Origin: an uncultured Bacteroides sp.
GTDB lineage: Bacteria > Bacteroidota > Bacteroidia > Bacteroidales > Bacteroidaceae
Direction of reading: 5' to 3'
Assembly: GCA_900553815.1 (NCBI GenBank)
Contig: USEY01000013.1
Location: 1 to 57,393 of the forward strand
Length of the DNA: 57,393 nucleotides
Shown here: positions 25,832-34,507 of the stretch, in pieces
How the letters are laid out: the number at the start of each line of letters is the position of its first letter
How positions within the stretch are numbered: the stretch's first letter is position 1
Notes under the pieces: model-generated
What the model was told of the DNA's origin: nothing
What the model saw: only the letters and a program-made list of their open reading frames with translations
The model's database searches: none
Made by a program: the position numbers and the translations under genes

Positions 25832-25897
25832 TCCACATCTTGTAGAATAAATCCACACCCATCCCGAAGTAATCCACACTATAAAGAGATTTCCACA
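25832..25897. promoter_or_regulatory. Four phased TCCACA repeats upstream of the RND operon
   Basis: TCCACA begins at 25832, 25852, 25873 and 25892 (steps of 20, 21 and 19 bp, about two helical turns). The last two share the 11-mer TCCACACTATA. They lie roughly 120-190 bp upstream of the operon's -7 element and may be regulator-binding sites. Confidence 0.45.
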
Positions 25898-26696
25898 CTA
25901 TAGTCCGACCTTGGAACAGATTCTGTTTCATACAGCCCCAGCCATGTCAATCTATTGCTATAAAACCGTACAAAATGAAAGATAAATTCTATTTTCCGTA
26001 ACAACCACTTCTACCCCAAAACCGAGAAATAGAAAATACAGGTAGCCCAATAACGCATAAATATACATGCTACTAGACAAATAACCGATAAATGCAGCCT
26101 GATTATGAAAGAAAATACATCAGGAAAGTTCCCGCCAGGTACATTTAAGGTATCAGCAGTGGAGAGTTGGCTCATAAAGTCTTAACATCTTTCATGCAAC
26201 GAGTGTACTCCCAATAACATAGCACTGTACTCTCAACACGACAAGTGTTAAGTACTAAGACAAAATAGTCAAATTCTCCGCCCATAAAACACCTATTTCC
26301 GCCTAGAATTATTGTAAAGATTCATATATCATACTCAATATAAAACAAATATATCATCTGCAATCCCCAAAAATCCGATCTACATACATTGAGCCGAAAA
26401 CAAGGCATTCTCATGCGTTAGAAAATACAAAGTGACAGTTTGTTCAAACCATACTTTAGAACCCGGTCAATAAACAATGAGCCCCGGATAGACGGTGAGT
26501 TAATTAAAAACTTATAAAAAAAGCCTTAATAACTATGCCCACCAAGAAAAAGCCGTATCTTTACAAAAAACATTGAAAAAGGCTTCTTGTATGCTGCCGT
26601 CCAGACAAGCCATATACTATGGTTCAGACAGACAGAACTTGAAACCTTTGCCAATGAGAGACTTTAAACCAAGTATTTACCTAAAAAAACAGAATT
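25898..26696. other. About 800-bp non-coding gap
   Basis: No gene is recognised; there is no TetR- or MarR-like regulator for the adjacent RND operon. The gap contains a weak inverted repeat (CTTAACA near 26181 with TGTTAAG 26246-26252) and copy 2 of the dispersed element (26407-26437). A TATCTTTA element near 26556 could be a promoter for the forward gene at 26697. Confidence 0.5.
26407..26437. repeat. Dispersed intergenic repeat, copy 2
   Basis: It matches 13609-13639 at 26 of 31 positions. Some resemblance extends a few bases upstream (a CC, then an A-rich run). Confidence 0.55.
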
Positions 26697-26972
26697 ATGG
26701 CAAGCAGAAGACAACTCAAGAAAAGTGTAAACTATATCACCGGTGAACTTTTCACCGAATGTCTGGTTCATCGTTCATTTGTACCTGGAACTGACCAACA
26801 GAAAGCTGAAGACCTGATGATAAACATCCTGAATGTACAAAACGAATTCCTCAGCCGTATCAGCCATACAGAACCAGGCAACGTGAAAGGTTTCTACAAG
26901 AAATTCAACGCGGATTTTAATGCCAAGGTCAATGAAATAATCGATGCCATCGGCAAACTTAAAAAAGAATAA
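26697..26972 (+). CDS. Conserved-looking small protein of unknown function
   Basis: This is a 91-residue soluble protein, basic at both ends, with predicted helices throughout. There is no signal peptide, membrane helix or metal motif. I do not recognise a family, although the clean start, coding-like composition and overlap with the next gene argue that it is real. Its TAA stop shares bases with the ATG of the acyltransferase (TAATG at 26970-26974), so the pair is probably translationally coupled. That suggests an accessory role near lipid metabolism, which is only a guess from position. Confidence 0.7.
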   Translation: MASRRQLKKSVNYITGELFTECLVHRSFVPGTDQQKAEDLMINILNVQNEFLSRISHTEPGNVKGFYKKFNADFNAKVNEIIDAIGKLKKE

Positions 26973-27517
26973 TGAAGAAAAAGCTATATAGTTTTATCTA
27001 CCATCGCCTGTTGGGCTGGAAAATGAACTTAACGGTGCCGAACTATGACAAATGTGTCATCTGTGCGGCACCGCATACTTCCAATTGGGATTTATTCATA
27101 GGAAAGCTGTTCTATGGCGCCATAGGCCGCAAGACAAGCTTTATGATGAAGAAAGAATGGTTCTTCTTTCCACTGGGCATTTTGTTTAAAGCCATGGGAG
27201 GTATACCGGTAGACAGAAGCCGGAAGACATCACTTGTCGACCAAATGGCGACCCGCTTTGCACAAAGCAAACAGTTTCATTTGGCCATCACCCCCGAAGG
27301 CACCCGCAAAGCAAATCCTGAATGGAAAAAAGGGTTCTACTACATAGCTCTGAATGCCCATGTCCCTATTGTGCTTTACGGCATTGACTATTCGTCAAAG
27401 ACTATCACCGGAACTAAAGTCATCATGCCTTCGGGAGATATCGACAAGGACATGGCCGAAATAAAGCAATACTTTACCCAGTTTAAAGGAAAGAACCCTA
27501 ACAACTTCGCTATATAA
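26972..27517 (+). CDS. PlsC-like 1-acyl-glycerol-phosphate acyltransferase
   Basis: This is a membrane-associated acyltransferase that moves an acyl chain to a lysophosphatidate-like acceptor. The catalytic HX4D motif is HTSNWD (His35, Asp40) and the acceptor-binding EGTR is at about residues 109-112. At 181 residues it is a short version of the family, without the usual N-terminal membrane helix, as in several Bacteroidetes paralogues that act on unusual acceptors such as aminolipids. It overlaps the upstream small gene and is followed 8 bp later by an omega-amidase. A role in glycerophospholipid synthesis is likely, but the acceptor is not certain. Confidence 0.85.
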   Translation: MKKKLYSFIYHRLLGWKMNLTVPNYDKCVICAAPHTSNWDLFIGKLFYGAIGRKTSFMMKKEWFFFPLGILFKAMGGIPVDRSRKTSLVDQMATRFAQSKQFHLAITPEGTRKANPEWKKGFYYIALNAHVPIVLYGIDYSSKTITGTKVIMPSGDIDKDMAEIKQYFTQFKGKNPNNFAI

Positions 27518-27525
27518 TATATATA

Positions 27526-28323
27526 ATGAATAAGCTACGCATCAGTCTGCTTCAAACAGACATCTGCTGGGAAAACAAAGAATATAATCTCCGCCGCCTT
27601 CACGAAAAGCTGGAAAAGCTGAGTGGAACGACGGAGATTGTCGTTTTGCCCGAAATGTTTTCAACGGGCTTCAGCATGAACTGCCATGATTTGTCCGAGC
27701 CTGTCTCGGGGGCAACCATGCAACAACTTTGCGCGTGGGCCAACCACTACAACACTGCAATTGCCGGGAGCTACATTGCCAGCGAACGGAATATTGACAG
27801 CCAAACCTGCTATTACAACCGAGCCTTTTTCCTGACCCCCGACGGAAAGAAATATTTCTATGACAAACGACACCTTTTCCGTATGGGTCACGAAACCGAA
27901 TGTTACAGCGCAGGCAAAGAACGAACGGTCTTCAACTACCTTGGCTGGAACATCATGCTCATTGTCTGCTACGACCTGCGTTTCCCTGTGTGGACACGCA
28001 ACTGCAGTCTGGAATACGATTTGCTCATTTGTCCTGCCAGCTGGCCTACTCCCCGACGACGTGCTTGGGATATCCTGCTCCAGGCACGCGCGCTGGAGAA
28101 CAGCTGTTATGTATGTGGAATCAACCGCATTGGACAAGACGGATATAACCTGCACTACAACGGTGGCACTGCCATCTATTCACCCAAGGCAGAGCTACTG
28201 GCTCATGTGCCCGATGCTGAGGAAGGACATTGCACGGCAGAACTCAATCTGGAAGAGCTGCAACATTTCCGGCAGAAATTTCCTACCTGGCAAGATGCCG
28301 ACCGTTTCAGCCTAGAACTTTGA
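27526..28323 (+). CDS. Nitrilase-superfamily omega-amidase (YafV/NIT2-like)
   Basis: This is a cytoplasmic amidohydrolase that in the characterised family hydrolyses 2-oxoglutaramate or 2-oxosuccinamate, a repair step linked to methionine salvage and glutamine transamination. The catalytic triad is visible: Glu43 (LPEMFSTGF), Lys114 (FYDKRHLF) and Cys148 (IVCYDLRFPVW). The 265-residue length matches YafV/NIT2. It is the third gene of a tight cluster with the acyltransferase; no functional link to lipid synthesis is obvious. The downstream 190-bp gap carries the nagA promoter region. Confidence 0.9.
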   Translation: MNKLRISLLQTDICWENKEYNLRRLHEKLEKLSGTTEIVVLPEMFSTGFSMNCHDLSEPVSGATMQQLCAWANHYNTAIAGSYIASERNIDSQTCYYNRAFFLTPDGKKYFYDKRHLFRMGHETECYSAGKERTVFNYLGWNIMLIVCYDLRFPVWTRNCSLEYDLLICPASWPTPRRRAWDILLQARALENSCYVCGINRIGQDGYNLHYNGGTAIYSPKAELLAHVPDAEEGHCTAELNLEELQHFRQKFPTWQDADRFSLEL

Positions 28324-28514
28324 AACAATACTGTATGTCTGATAGAAATTCAAGCAGAGTCTTTTATATCTTAACAGCACTTTTTAAATCATTTAAAGAA
28401 AATACCTAAATATAGGAAGTACATCTTTAGCAAAAAGTACCTATTTTTGTCCTCTGAAATAAAGTCGGAAAGACCTTAGAACAATTAATTTATTAACACT
28501 AACCCCTAAATCCT

Positions 28515-29678
28515 ATGTTGACTCAATTAATCAACGCTCGCATCCTCACCCCACAAGGATGGCTGAAAAATGGATCCGTACTGATAAGAGACGGAAAGAT
28601 ATTGGAAGTAACCAACTGCGACCTGGCCGTTATCGGCGCACAACTCATCGACGTGAAAGGCATGTATGTATTGCCCGGTGGTGTAGAAATACACGTGCAC
28701 GGCGGTGGTGGACGCGACTTCATGGAATGTACGGAAGACGCGTTCCGTGTTGCTGTAAAGACGCACATGAAACATGGTACAACCAGCATCTTCCCTACGC
28801 TGTCTTCATCTACAGTACCTATGATAGAACAGGCAGCAGAAACGTGTACCAAACTGATGGCCGAACCAGACAGTCCCATTCTGGGTCTGCACTTGGAAGG
28901 ACATTACCTGAACATGGCCATGGCAGGTGGACAGATTCCTGAGAATATCAAGAACCCTGACCCCAATGAATACATACCTATTGTAGAAAACTGGTCGTGT
29001 ATCAAACGCTGGGATGCTGCTCCAGAGTTGCCTGGTGCCATGCAATTTGGTAAATACATCAGCGGTAAAGGCATTTTGGCCTCCGTTGCCCACACGCAAG
29101 CCGAGTTCGAAGATATCCGCACGGCTTACGAAGCCGGATATACCCATGCCACTCACTTCTACAATGCAATGCCAGGCTTCCACAAACGTCGTGAATACAA
29201 ATACGAGGGTACAGTGGAAAGTATCTACTTGCTGGACGACATGACTGTAGAAGTAGTAGCCGATGGCATACATGTTCCTCCCACTATCCTGCGACTGGTA
29301 TATAAGATAAAAGGTGTAGAACGTACTTGCCTTATCACCGATGCATTGGCCTGCGCTGCCAGCGACAGCCAAGAAGCTTTCGACCCCCGTGTCATCATAG
29401 AAGACGGCGTTTGCAAACTGTCTGACCACTCGGCACTGGCAGGAAGTATTGCCACCATGGACCGGCTGATTCGTACCATGGTACAGAAAGCAGACATTCC
29501 TTTGGCCGACGCCGTACGCATGGCTTCAGAAACGCCTGCCCGCATCATGGGTGTATACGACCGCAAAGGTTCGCTGCAAAAAGGCAAGGACGCCGACATC
29601 ATTGTCATGGACGAAGACTTGAATGTTCGCGCCGTATGGTCTATGGGCAAGCTGGTACCGGAAACGAACAAAATATAA
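28515..29678 (+). CDS. nagA: N-acetylglucosamine-6-phosphate deacetylase
   Basis: This enzyme removes acetate from GlcNAc-6-P to give GlcN-6-P, the first committed step of amino-sugar catabolism. The metal site HVHGGGG begins at residue 60. LHLEGHYL follows (the usual HLEGP has His in place of Pro here). The substrate-binding ATHFYNAMPG and the catalytic Asp in ITDALA are present. The 387-residue length is normal. A TATTTTTG element at 28442-28449 could be its promoter. The gene for the NagB-like/PIG-L fusion follows 156 bp later on the same strand, with a small GGCGT/ACGCC hairpin (29699-29719) between them. The GH20 enzyme elsewhere in the window would supply substrate. Confidence 0.93.
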   Translation: MLTQLINARILTPQGWLKNGSVLIRDGKILEVTNCDLAVIGAQLIDVKGMYVLPGGVEIHVHGGGGRDFMECTEDAFRVAVKTHMKHGTTSIFPTLSSSTVPMIEQAAETCTKLMAEPDSPILGLHLEGHYLNMAMAGGQIPENIKNPDPNEYIPIVENWSCIKRWDAAPELPGAMQFGKYISGKGILASVAHTQAEFEDIRTAYEAGYTHATHFYNAMPGFHKRREYKYEGTVESIYLLDDMTVEVVADGIHVPPTILRLVYKIKGVERTCLITDALACAASDSQEAFDPRVIIEDGVCKLSDHSALAGSIATMDRLIRTMVQKADIPLADAVRMASETPARIMGVYDRKGSLQKGKDADIIVMDEDLNVRAVWSMGKLVPETNKI

Positions 29679-29834
29679 GAACAAAAAAGGGGAAGCAGGC
29701 GTTATATCTTAATACGCCATGCTCTCCTGGTTATGATTTACAGTCCTGATTTCTGGTAACTGTCGGCAGAGACATTCGCAACAGCTTTTAATATTAACAA
29801 AGCAATCAATTCAATTTATTAAAACCATATACGT

Positions 29835-31826
29835 ATGAAAACCAATCTCAGCTCCCAAATCACGCTCAACCGGGTATCTACCCGGTATTACAGACCCGAA
29901 AACGCATTTGAAAGATCTGTATTGACCCGACTGGAGAAAATCCCTACCGACATTTATGAATCGGCAGAAGAAGGAGCCAATCAAATAGCTCTCGACATTG
30001 CCCAGATTATCCGCGACAAGCAACGCGCCGGACGTTTCTGCGTACTGGCTCTGGCAGGCGGTAACTCACCACGCAATGTATATGCTGCACTAGTCAGAAT
30101 GCACCAGGAAGAAGGACTTAGCTTCCGCAACGTTATTGTATTCAATCTTTATGAATACTACCCCATGGCTTCTGATGCAGCCAACAGCAACCTCAATGCG
30201 CTGAAAGAAATGTTGCTCGACCATGTGGACATTGACAAGCAAAACATCTTCAGCCCTGACAGTACCATTGCCAAAGACGCCATCTTTGAGTATTGCCGTC
30301 TGTACGAACAACGCATTGAAAGCTACGGTGGACTGGATGTTGCACTGCTGGGTATTGGACGCGTAGGTAATATCGGATTCAATGAACCGGGTTCACGTCT
30401 GAATTCTACTACACGCCTTATCTTGCTTGACAACGCTTCACGCAACGAAGCATCCAAGATATTCGGCAGCATTGACAGTACTCCCATCAGCTCCATCACC
30501 ATGGGTGTAGCTACCATCCTTGCAGCTAAGAAAGTATATCTGATGGCTTGGGGTGAAGAAAAAGCACCGATGGTACATGAATGCGTAGAGGGTGCCATCA
30601 CAGATACCATTCCGGCTTCGTACCTGCAGACACACAACAACGCACATATCGTAGTAGACCTGAATGCTGCCGCCAACCTGACACGCATCAAACGTCCTTG
30701 GCTTGTAACATCATGCGAGTGGAATGACAAACTTATCCGCAGCGCCATCGTATGGTTGTGCCAGCTGACCGGCAAACCCATCCTGAAGCTGACCAATAAA
30801 GACTATAATGAAAACGGCTTGAGTGAATTGCTGGCTCTCTACGGTTCTGCCTACAATGTAAACATCAAGATATTCAACGACCTGCAACATACCATTACCG
30901 GCTGGCCGGGTGGCAAACCGAACGCAGACGATACATATCGCCCCGAACGTGCGACACCCTACCCCAAACGTGTCATTGTCTTCTCTCCTCACCCCGATGA
31001 TGACGTTATCTCCATGGGTGGTACTATCCGTCGATTGGTAGAGCAAAAGCACGACGTACACGTTGCTTACGAAACCAGTGGAAACATTGCCGTAGGCGAC
31101 GAAGAAGTAATCCGCTTCCTCCACTTCATCAACGGCTTCAACCAACTCTTCAACAACAGCGAAGACGCTGTCATCAACGAGAAATATGCCGAAATACGCA
31201 AGTATCTCCGCGAAAAGAAAGACGGTGACATGGATACGCGCGACATCCTGACCATCAAGGGACTCATCAGAAGAGGAGAAGCACGTACAGCATGTACCTA
31301 CAACAATATTCCGTTGGATCACTGCCACTTCCTCGACTTGCCCTTCTATGAAACCGGCAAGATTCAGAAGAACCCTATCAGCGAAGCCGATGTAGAAATT
31401 GTACGCAATCTGCTGCGTGAGGTTAAGCCTCACCAGATATTCGTTGCCGGTGACTTGGCCGACCCGCACGGCACACACCGCGTCTGCACAGATGCCGTAT
31501 TTGCCGCCATCGACTTGGAAAAGGAAGAAGGTGCAGAGTGGTTGAAAGAGTGCCGCATTTGGATGTATCGCGGTGCATGGGCCGAATGGGAAATCGAAAA
31601 CATTGAAATGGCAGTCCCCATCAGCCCCGAAGAGCTTCGTGCAAAGCGCAACTCTATCTTGAAACACCAGTCTCAGATGGAAAGCGCACCGTTCCTGGGT
31701 AACGACGAACGCCTCTTCTGGCAACGCAGCGAAGACCGCAACCGCGGTACCGCCTCGCTTTACGACAAGCTTGGACTGGCCAGCTACGAAGCCATGGAAG
31801 CTTTCGTGGAATACATACCGCTCTAA
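29835..31826 (+). CDS. nagB: NagB-like domain fused to a PIG-L deacetylase domain
   Basis: This 663-residue two-domain cytoplasmic protein is usually annotated as glucosamine-6-phosphate deaminase. Residues 1 to about 290 align with NagB. However, the E. coli catalytic Asp72 (NMDEY) is Tyr106 here (NLYEY), and Asp141 and His143 (GNDGHIAFNEP) are Val177 and Asn179 (GRVGNIGFNEP); only Glu148 (Glu184) remains. From about residue 380 a PIG-L/LmbE N-deacetylase domain begins with an intact metal motif SPHPDDD, and later DPHGTH. I recall the same fusion and substitutions in other Bacteroides, so this is probably a conserved variant rather than decay. It lies after nagA and is closed by two hairpins (31846-31949). 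The actual reaction is uncertain. Confidence 0.85.
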   Translation: MKTNLSSQITLNRVSTRYYRPENAFERSVLTRLEKIPTDIYESAEEGANQIALDIAQIIRDKQRAGRFCVLALAGGNSPRNVYAALVRMHQEEGLSFRNVIVFNLYEYYPMASDAANSNLNALKEMLLDHVDIDKQNIFSPDSTIAKDAIFEYCRLYEQRIESYGGLDVALLGIGRVGNIGFNEPGSRLNSTTRLILLDNASRNEASKIFGSIDSTPISSITMGVATILAAKKVYLMAWGEEKAPMVHECVEGAITDTIPASYLQTHNNAHIVVDLNAAANLTRIKRPWLVTSCEWNDKLIRSAIVWLCQLTGKPILKLTNKDYNENGLSELLALYGSAYNVNIKIFNDLQHTITGWPGGKPNADDTYRPERATPYPKRVIVFSPHPDDDVISMGGTIRRLVEQKHDVHVAYETSGNIAVGDEEVIRFLHFINGFNQLFNNSEDAVINEKYAEIRKYLREKKDGDMDTRDILTIKGLIRRGEARTACTYNNIPLDHCHFLDLPFYETGKIQKNPISEADVEIVRNLLREVKPHQIFVAGDLADPHGTHRVCTDAVFAAIDLEKEEGAEWLKECRIWMYRGAWAEWEIENIEMAVPISPEELRAKRNSILKHQSQMESAPFLGNDERLFWQRSEDRNRGTASLYDKLGLASYEAMEAFVEYIPL

Positions 31827-31845
31827 TAGTATAACCATAGCCTCG

Positions 31846-31949
31846 TCATTGTCTCTTGAACAATGCTTGTACAAAGACAATGACCCGATAAAACAGGGCA
31901 GATAGAAGAAGGAAGCCTACGCAGCAACCAGAAACTATCTGCCCTGTTT
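31846..31949 (+). terminator. Double hairpin terminator after the NagB-like/PIG-L gene
   Basis: The first stem TCATTGTCT/AGACAATGA is at 31846-31854 and 31875-31883. The second is a perfect 15-bp stem at 31891-31905 and 31935-31949, ending in CTGTTTG. Confidence 0.75.
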
Positions 31950-32016
31950 GCATTCCAACCACAAAAGAATAGCAAAGAAAATATTGGAAAGATAATCGGA
32001 TTTCCACCAAATAAAC

Positions 32017-32024
32017 TATCTTTG
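32017..32024 (+). promoter_or_regulatory. -7 element before the 107-residue protein gene
   Basis: TATCTTTG lies about 44 bp before the ATG at 32068. No matching TTG was found at -33. Confidence 0.5.
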
Positions 32025-32067
32025 CCCTACAGGTAAACATAGTATTCACCCTTAAAAAACTATAGTC

Positions 32068-32391
32068 ATGTACACCATACAAGCCAATCCCAGCGGAACA
32101 CGCAGTATAGAAGTATCGGAAGAAAACCTCCAAACGATTGAGAAATACGGACTTTTCCGCCACCTGATAGACAGTAACGGTATTGTTGACGAAACTGTAC
32201 TCGACAAGCTGAAACTAAATATCCGCTCACTCATTGCAGCACAAGAAGACAACTGCAAAGACCTGCTTGACCTTTGCATTGACGTCATCTACCACAATAA
32301 CATGAAAGCTTTCGGCCTGCAACAGCTCATTCGCCTCTATCTGGAGTGGCTGAGCAAACAACCAGAAGAAGACAACAAAGAAGAAGCATGA
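32068..32391 (+). CDS. Small acidic protein of unknown function
   Basis: This is a 107-residue soluble protein with an acidic tail (QPEEDNKEEA), predicted mainly helical after a short beta start. There is no export signal or recognised motif, and I cannot name a family. It is probably genuine because it has its own promoter-like element and its stop overlaps the start of the next gene by 4 bp (ATGA at 32388-32391), a sign of translational coupling. With the TusA-like protein and YgiQ it forms a three-gene group on the forward strand. Confidence 0.7.
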   Translation: MYTIQANPSGTRSIEVSEENLQTIEKYGLFRHLIDSNGIVDETVLDKLKLNIRSLIAAQEDNCKDLLDLCIDVIYHNNMKAFGLQQLIRLYLEWLSKQPEEDNKEEA

Positions 32392-32600
32392 AAATAATCA
32401 ATACCTGCCAGCAGAAGCTGTACAGTCCGCTCATTCCGGCCATGATAGCCATCTGCGAGGCCGAAAAAGGCGAGAAGCTGGAAATCATCATGGACGATGA
32501 AGCTGCCTTCAACGACCTGAAAGAATACCTGACCGAACAACGTATTGGCTTTCGCGAGATATACGACGGCAACAGGATGAGCCTGCAATTCACCTTGTAA
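32388..32600 (+). CDS. TusA/SirA-fold-like small protein lacking the catalytic cysteine
   Basis: I start this 70-residue protein at ATG 32388 (MKIINTC), which overlaps the upstream stop; the frame is open upstream but inside the other gene. The order of a short strand, LYSPLIP, helix, GEKLEIIMDDEAAFNDL, helix and a final strand resembles TusA sulfur carriers. In TusA the helix starts with CPxP; here the Cys position is Ser and the second Pro is lost, so persulfide transfer by that residue is not possible. Another Cys (CEAEKGE) lies at the end of the first helix. It may be a structural relative rather than a sulfurtransferase. It lies 36 bp before the YgiQ gene. Confidence 0.6.
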   Translation: MKIINTCQQKLYSPLIPAMIAICEAEKGEKLEIIMDDEAAFNDLKEYLTEQRIGFREIYDGNRMSLQFTL

Positions 32601-32636
32601 ACTACCGACGTACAAAAAACAGAAGACAACAAGACA

Positions 32637-34496
32637 ATGAAAGAATACCGACTGACCGACTGGCTGCCCACCACCAAAAAAGAAGTAGAACTTCGCGGAT
32701 GGGACCAGTTGGACGTGATACTGTTCAGCGGCGACGCATACGTGGACCATCCTTCGTTTGGTGCGGCCGTCATCGGACGCATACTTGAAGCGGAAGGGTT
32801 AAAGGTAGCCATCGTACCCCAACCCAACTGGCGCGACGACCTGCGCGACTTCCGAAAGCTGGGGCGTCCACGACTCTTCTTCGGCGTAAGTGCCGGAGCC
32901 ATGGACTCCATGGTAAACAAATATACTGCCAACAAGCGTTTGCGCAGCGACGACGCCTACACGCCAGACGCCCGTCCCGATATGCGCCCCGAATATCCTT
33001 CCATTGTCTATACACAAATACTCAAGCAACTGTTCCCCGATGTGCCCGTCATCTTGGGAGGTATTGAAGCCAGCATGAGGCGACTGACCCACTACGATTA
33101 CTGGCAAGACCGCCTGCGACCCAGCATCTTGTGCGACAGCGGCGCCGATTTGCTCATCTACGGCATGGGCGAAAAACCGGTCAAGGAAGTAGCCCGCCGA
33201 TTGGACATGGGATTAGCACTCAACGACATTCCCCAGACAGCCTACCTGCAAACATCCGACAGCATAGTGCCCACCAACACAGACATCCGCCTCTACAGCC
33301 ACGAGGAATGCCTGAAAGACAAGCGCAAACAGGCCGCCAACTTCAGGCACATTGAGGAAGAAAGCAACAAGATGGAAGCTGCCCGCATCCTGCAAGACAC
33401 AGGACGGCAGACTGTGGTCGTCAATCCGCCCTACCCGCCCATGACCACCGCCGAGCTGGACCATTCCTTCGACCTGCCCTACACCCGCCTGCCCCATCCC
33501 AAATACAAGGGCAAGCGCATACCGGCCTACGACATGATAAAACACTCGGTCAACATCCACCGCGGATGCTTTGGCGGTTGTGCCTTCTGTACCATCTCTG
33601 CCCATCAGGGAAAGTTTATCGTAAGCCGTAGTAAGGAAAGCATTGTACGCGAGGTTAAGGCAGTCATGGAACTGCCGGACTTCAAAGGCAACCTGACCGA
33701 CTTGGGAGGCCCCTCGGCCAACATGTACCAGATGCATGGCAAGAATCAGGAACTGTGCCGCAAGTGCAAACGCCCCTCGTGCATACATCCCAAGGTATGC
33801 CCCAACCTATGCACCGACCACCGCCCGCTATTGGACATCTACCATGCCGTAGAAGCCATACCTGGCATCAAGCGGACTTTCATAGGCAGTGGTGTACGCT
33901 ACGACCTGCTGCTACACCGCAGCGGCGATGCAGCCACAGACCAGGCAGCCGACCAATATACCCGCGAACTTATCCTGCGCCACGTCAGCGGCCGCCTCAA
34001 AGTAGCTCCCGAGCATACCTCGGCACGCGTGCTGCACCTCATGCGCAAGCCTCCCTTCGAACAATTCGAAGCATTCAAACGCATCTTCGACCGCATCAAC
34101 CACGAAGCAGGCCTGCGCCAGCAGCTCATCCCCTACTTCATATCCAGCCACCCCGGCTGTCACGAAGAGGACATGGCCGAACTGGCCGTCATCACCCGCC
34201 GACTGGACTTCCACCTGGAACAGGTGCAGGACTTCACCCCTACCCCTATGACCATCAGCACCGAGGCCTGGTACACGGGCTTCCACCCCTATACACTGGA
34301 ACCAGTGTTCAGCGCACGCACCCAACGTGAGAAGCTGGCACAACGACAGTTCTTCTTCTGGTACAAACCAGAAGAAAAGCAAAACATCGTCAGGGAACTG
34401 AAACGTATTGGGCGTGCCGACCTGGTGAACAAGCTCTATGGCGGCGGACAACCCTACAAGAAGACACAAGAAACTGCGGTACGCAAGAAACGTTGA
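32637..34496 (+). CDS. ygiQ: YgiQ-family radical SAM protein
   Basis: This is a 619-residue radical S-adenosylmethionine enzyme. The 4Fe-4S site is CFGGCAFC, in HRGCFGGCAFCTIS near residue 307. The N-terminal part shows the UPF0313 pattern (GDAYVDHPSFGAAVIGR, ILGGIEASMRR). The C-terminal region contains KVAPEHTS and DFTPTPMTISTEAWYTG, both typical of YgiQ. A basic tail (KKTQETAVRKKR) may touch nucleic acid. Its reaction is not established. It follows two small genes on the same strand and ends 11 bp before the convergent MetH-activation-domain gene. Confidence 0.9.
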   Translation: MKEYRLTDWLPTTKKEVELRGWDQLDVILFSGDAYVDHPSFGAAVIGRILEAEGLKVAIVPQPNWRDDLRDFRKLGRPRLFFGVSAGAMDSMVNKYTANKRLRSDDAYTPDARPDMRPEYPSIVYTQILKQLFPDVPVILGGIEASMRRLTHYDYWQDRLRPSILCDSGADLLIYGMGEKPVKEVARRLDMGLALNDIPQTAYLQTSDSIVPTNTDIRLYSHEECLKDKRKQAANFRHIEEESNKMEAARILQDTGRQTVVVNPPYPPMTTAELDHSFDLPYTRLPHPKYKGKRIPAYDMIKHSVNIHRGCFGGCAFCTISAHQGKFIVSRSKESIVREVKAVMELPDFKGNLTDLGGPSANMYQMHGKNQELCRKCKRPSCIHPKVCPNLCTDHRPLLDIYHAVEAIPGIKRTFIGSGVRYDLLLHRSGDAATDQAADQYTRELILRHVSGRLKVAPEHTSARVLHLMRKPPFEQFEAFKRIFDRINHEAGLRQQLIPYFISSHPGCHEEDMAELAVITRRLDFHLEQVQDFTPTPMTISTEAWYTGFHPYTLEPVFSARTQREKLAQRQFFFWYKPEEKQNIVRELKRIGRADLVNKLYGGGQPYKKTQETAVRKKR

Positions 34497-34507
34497 CCGG
34501 CCTTTAC

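Noticed and set aside
25663..25836. Upstream extension of the RND adaptor to a GTG start at 25836
   Set aside because: The extension lacks adaptor sequence and contains the operon's -7 element; the signal helix starts just after ATG 25662.
30711..31880. 389-codon reverse frame opposite the NagB-like/PIG-L gene
   Set aside because: It lies fully antisense to a well-supported gene, has no family features and arises from codon bias.
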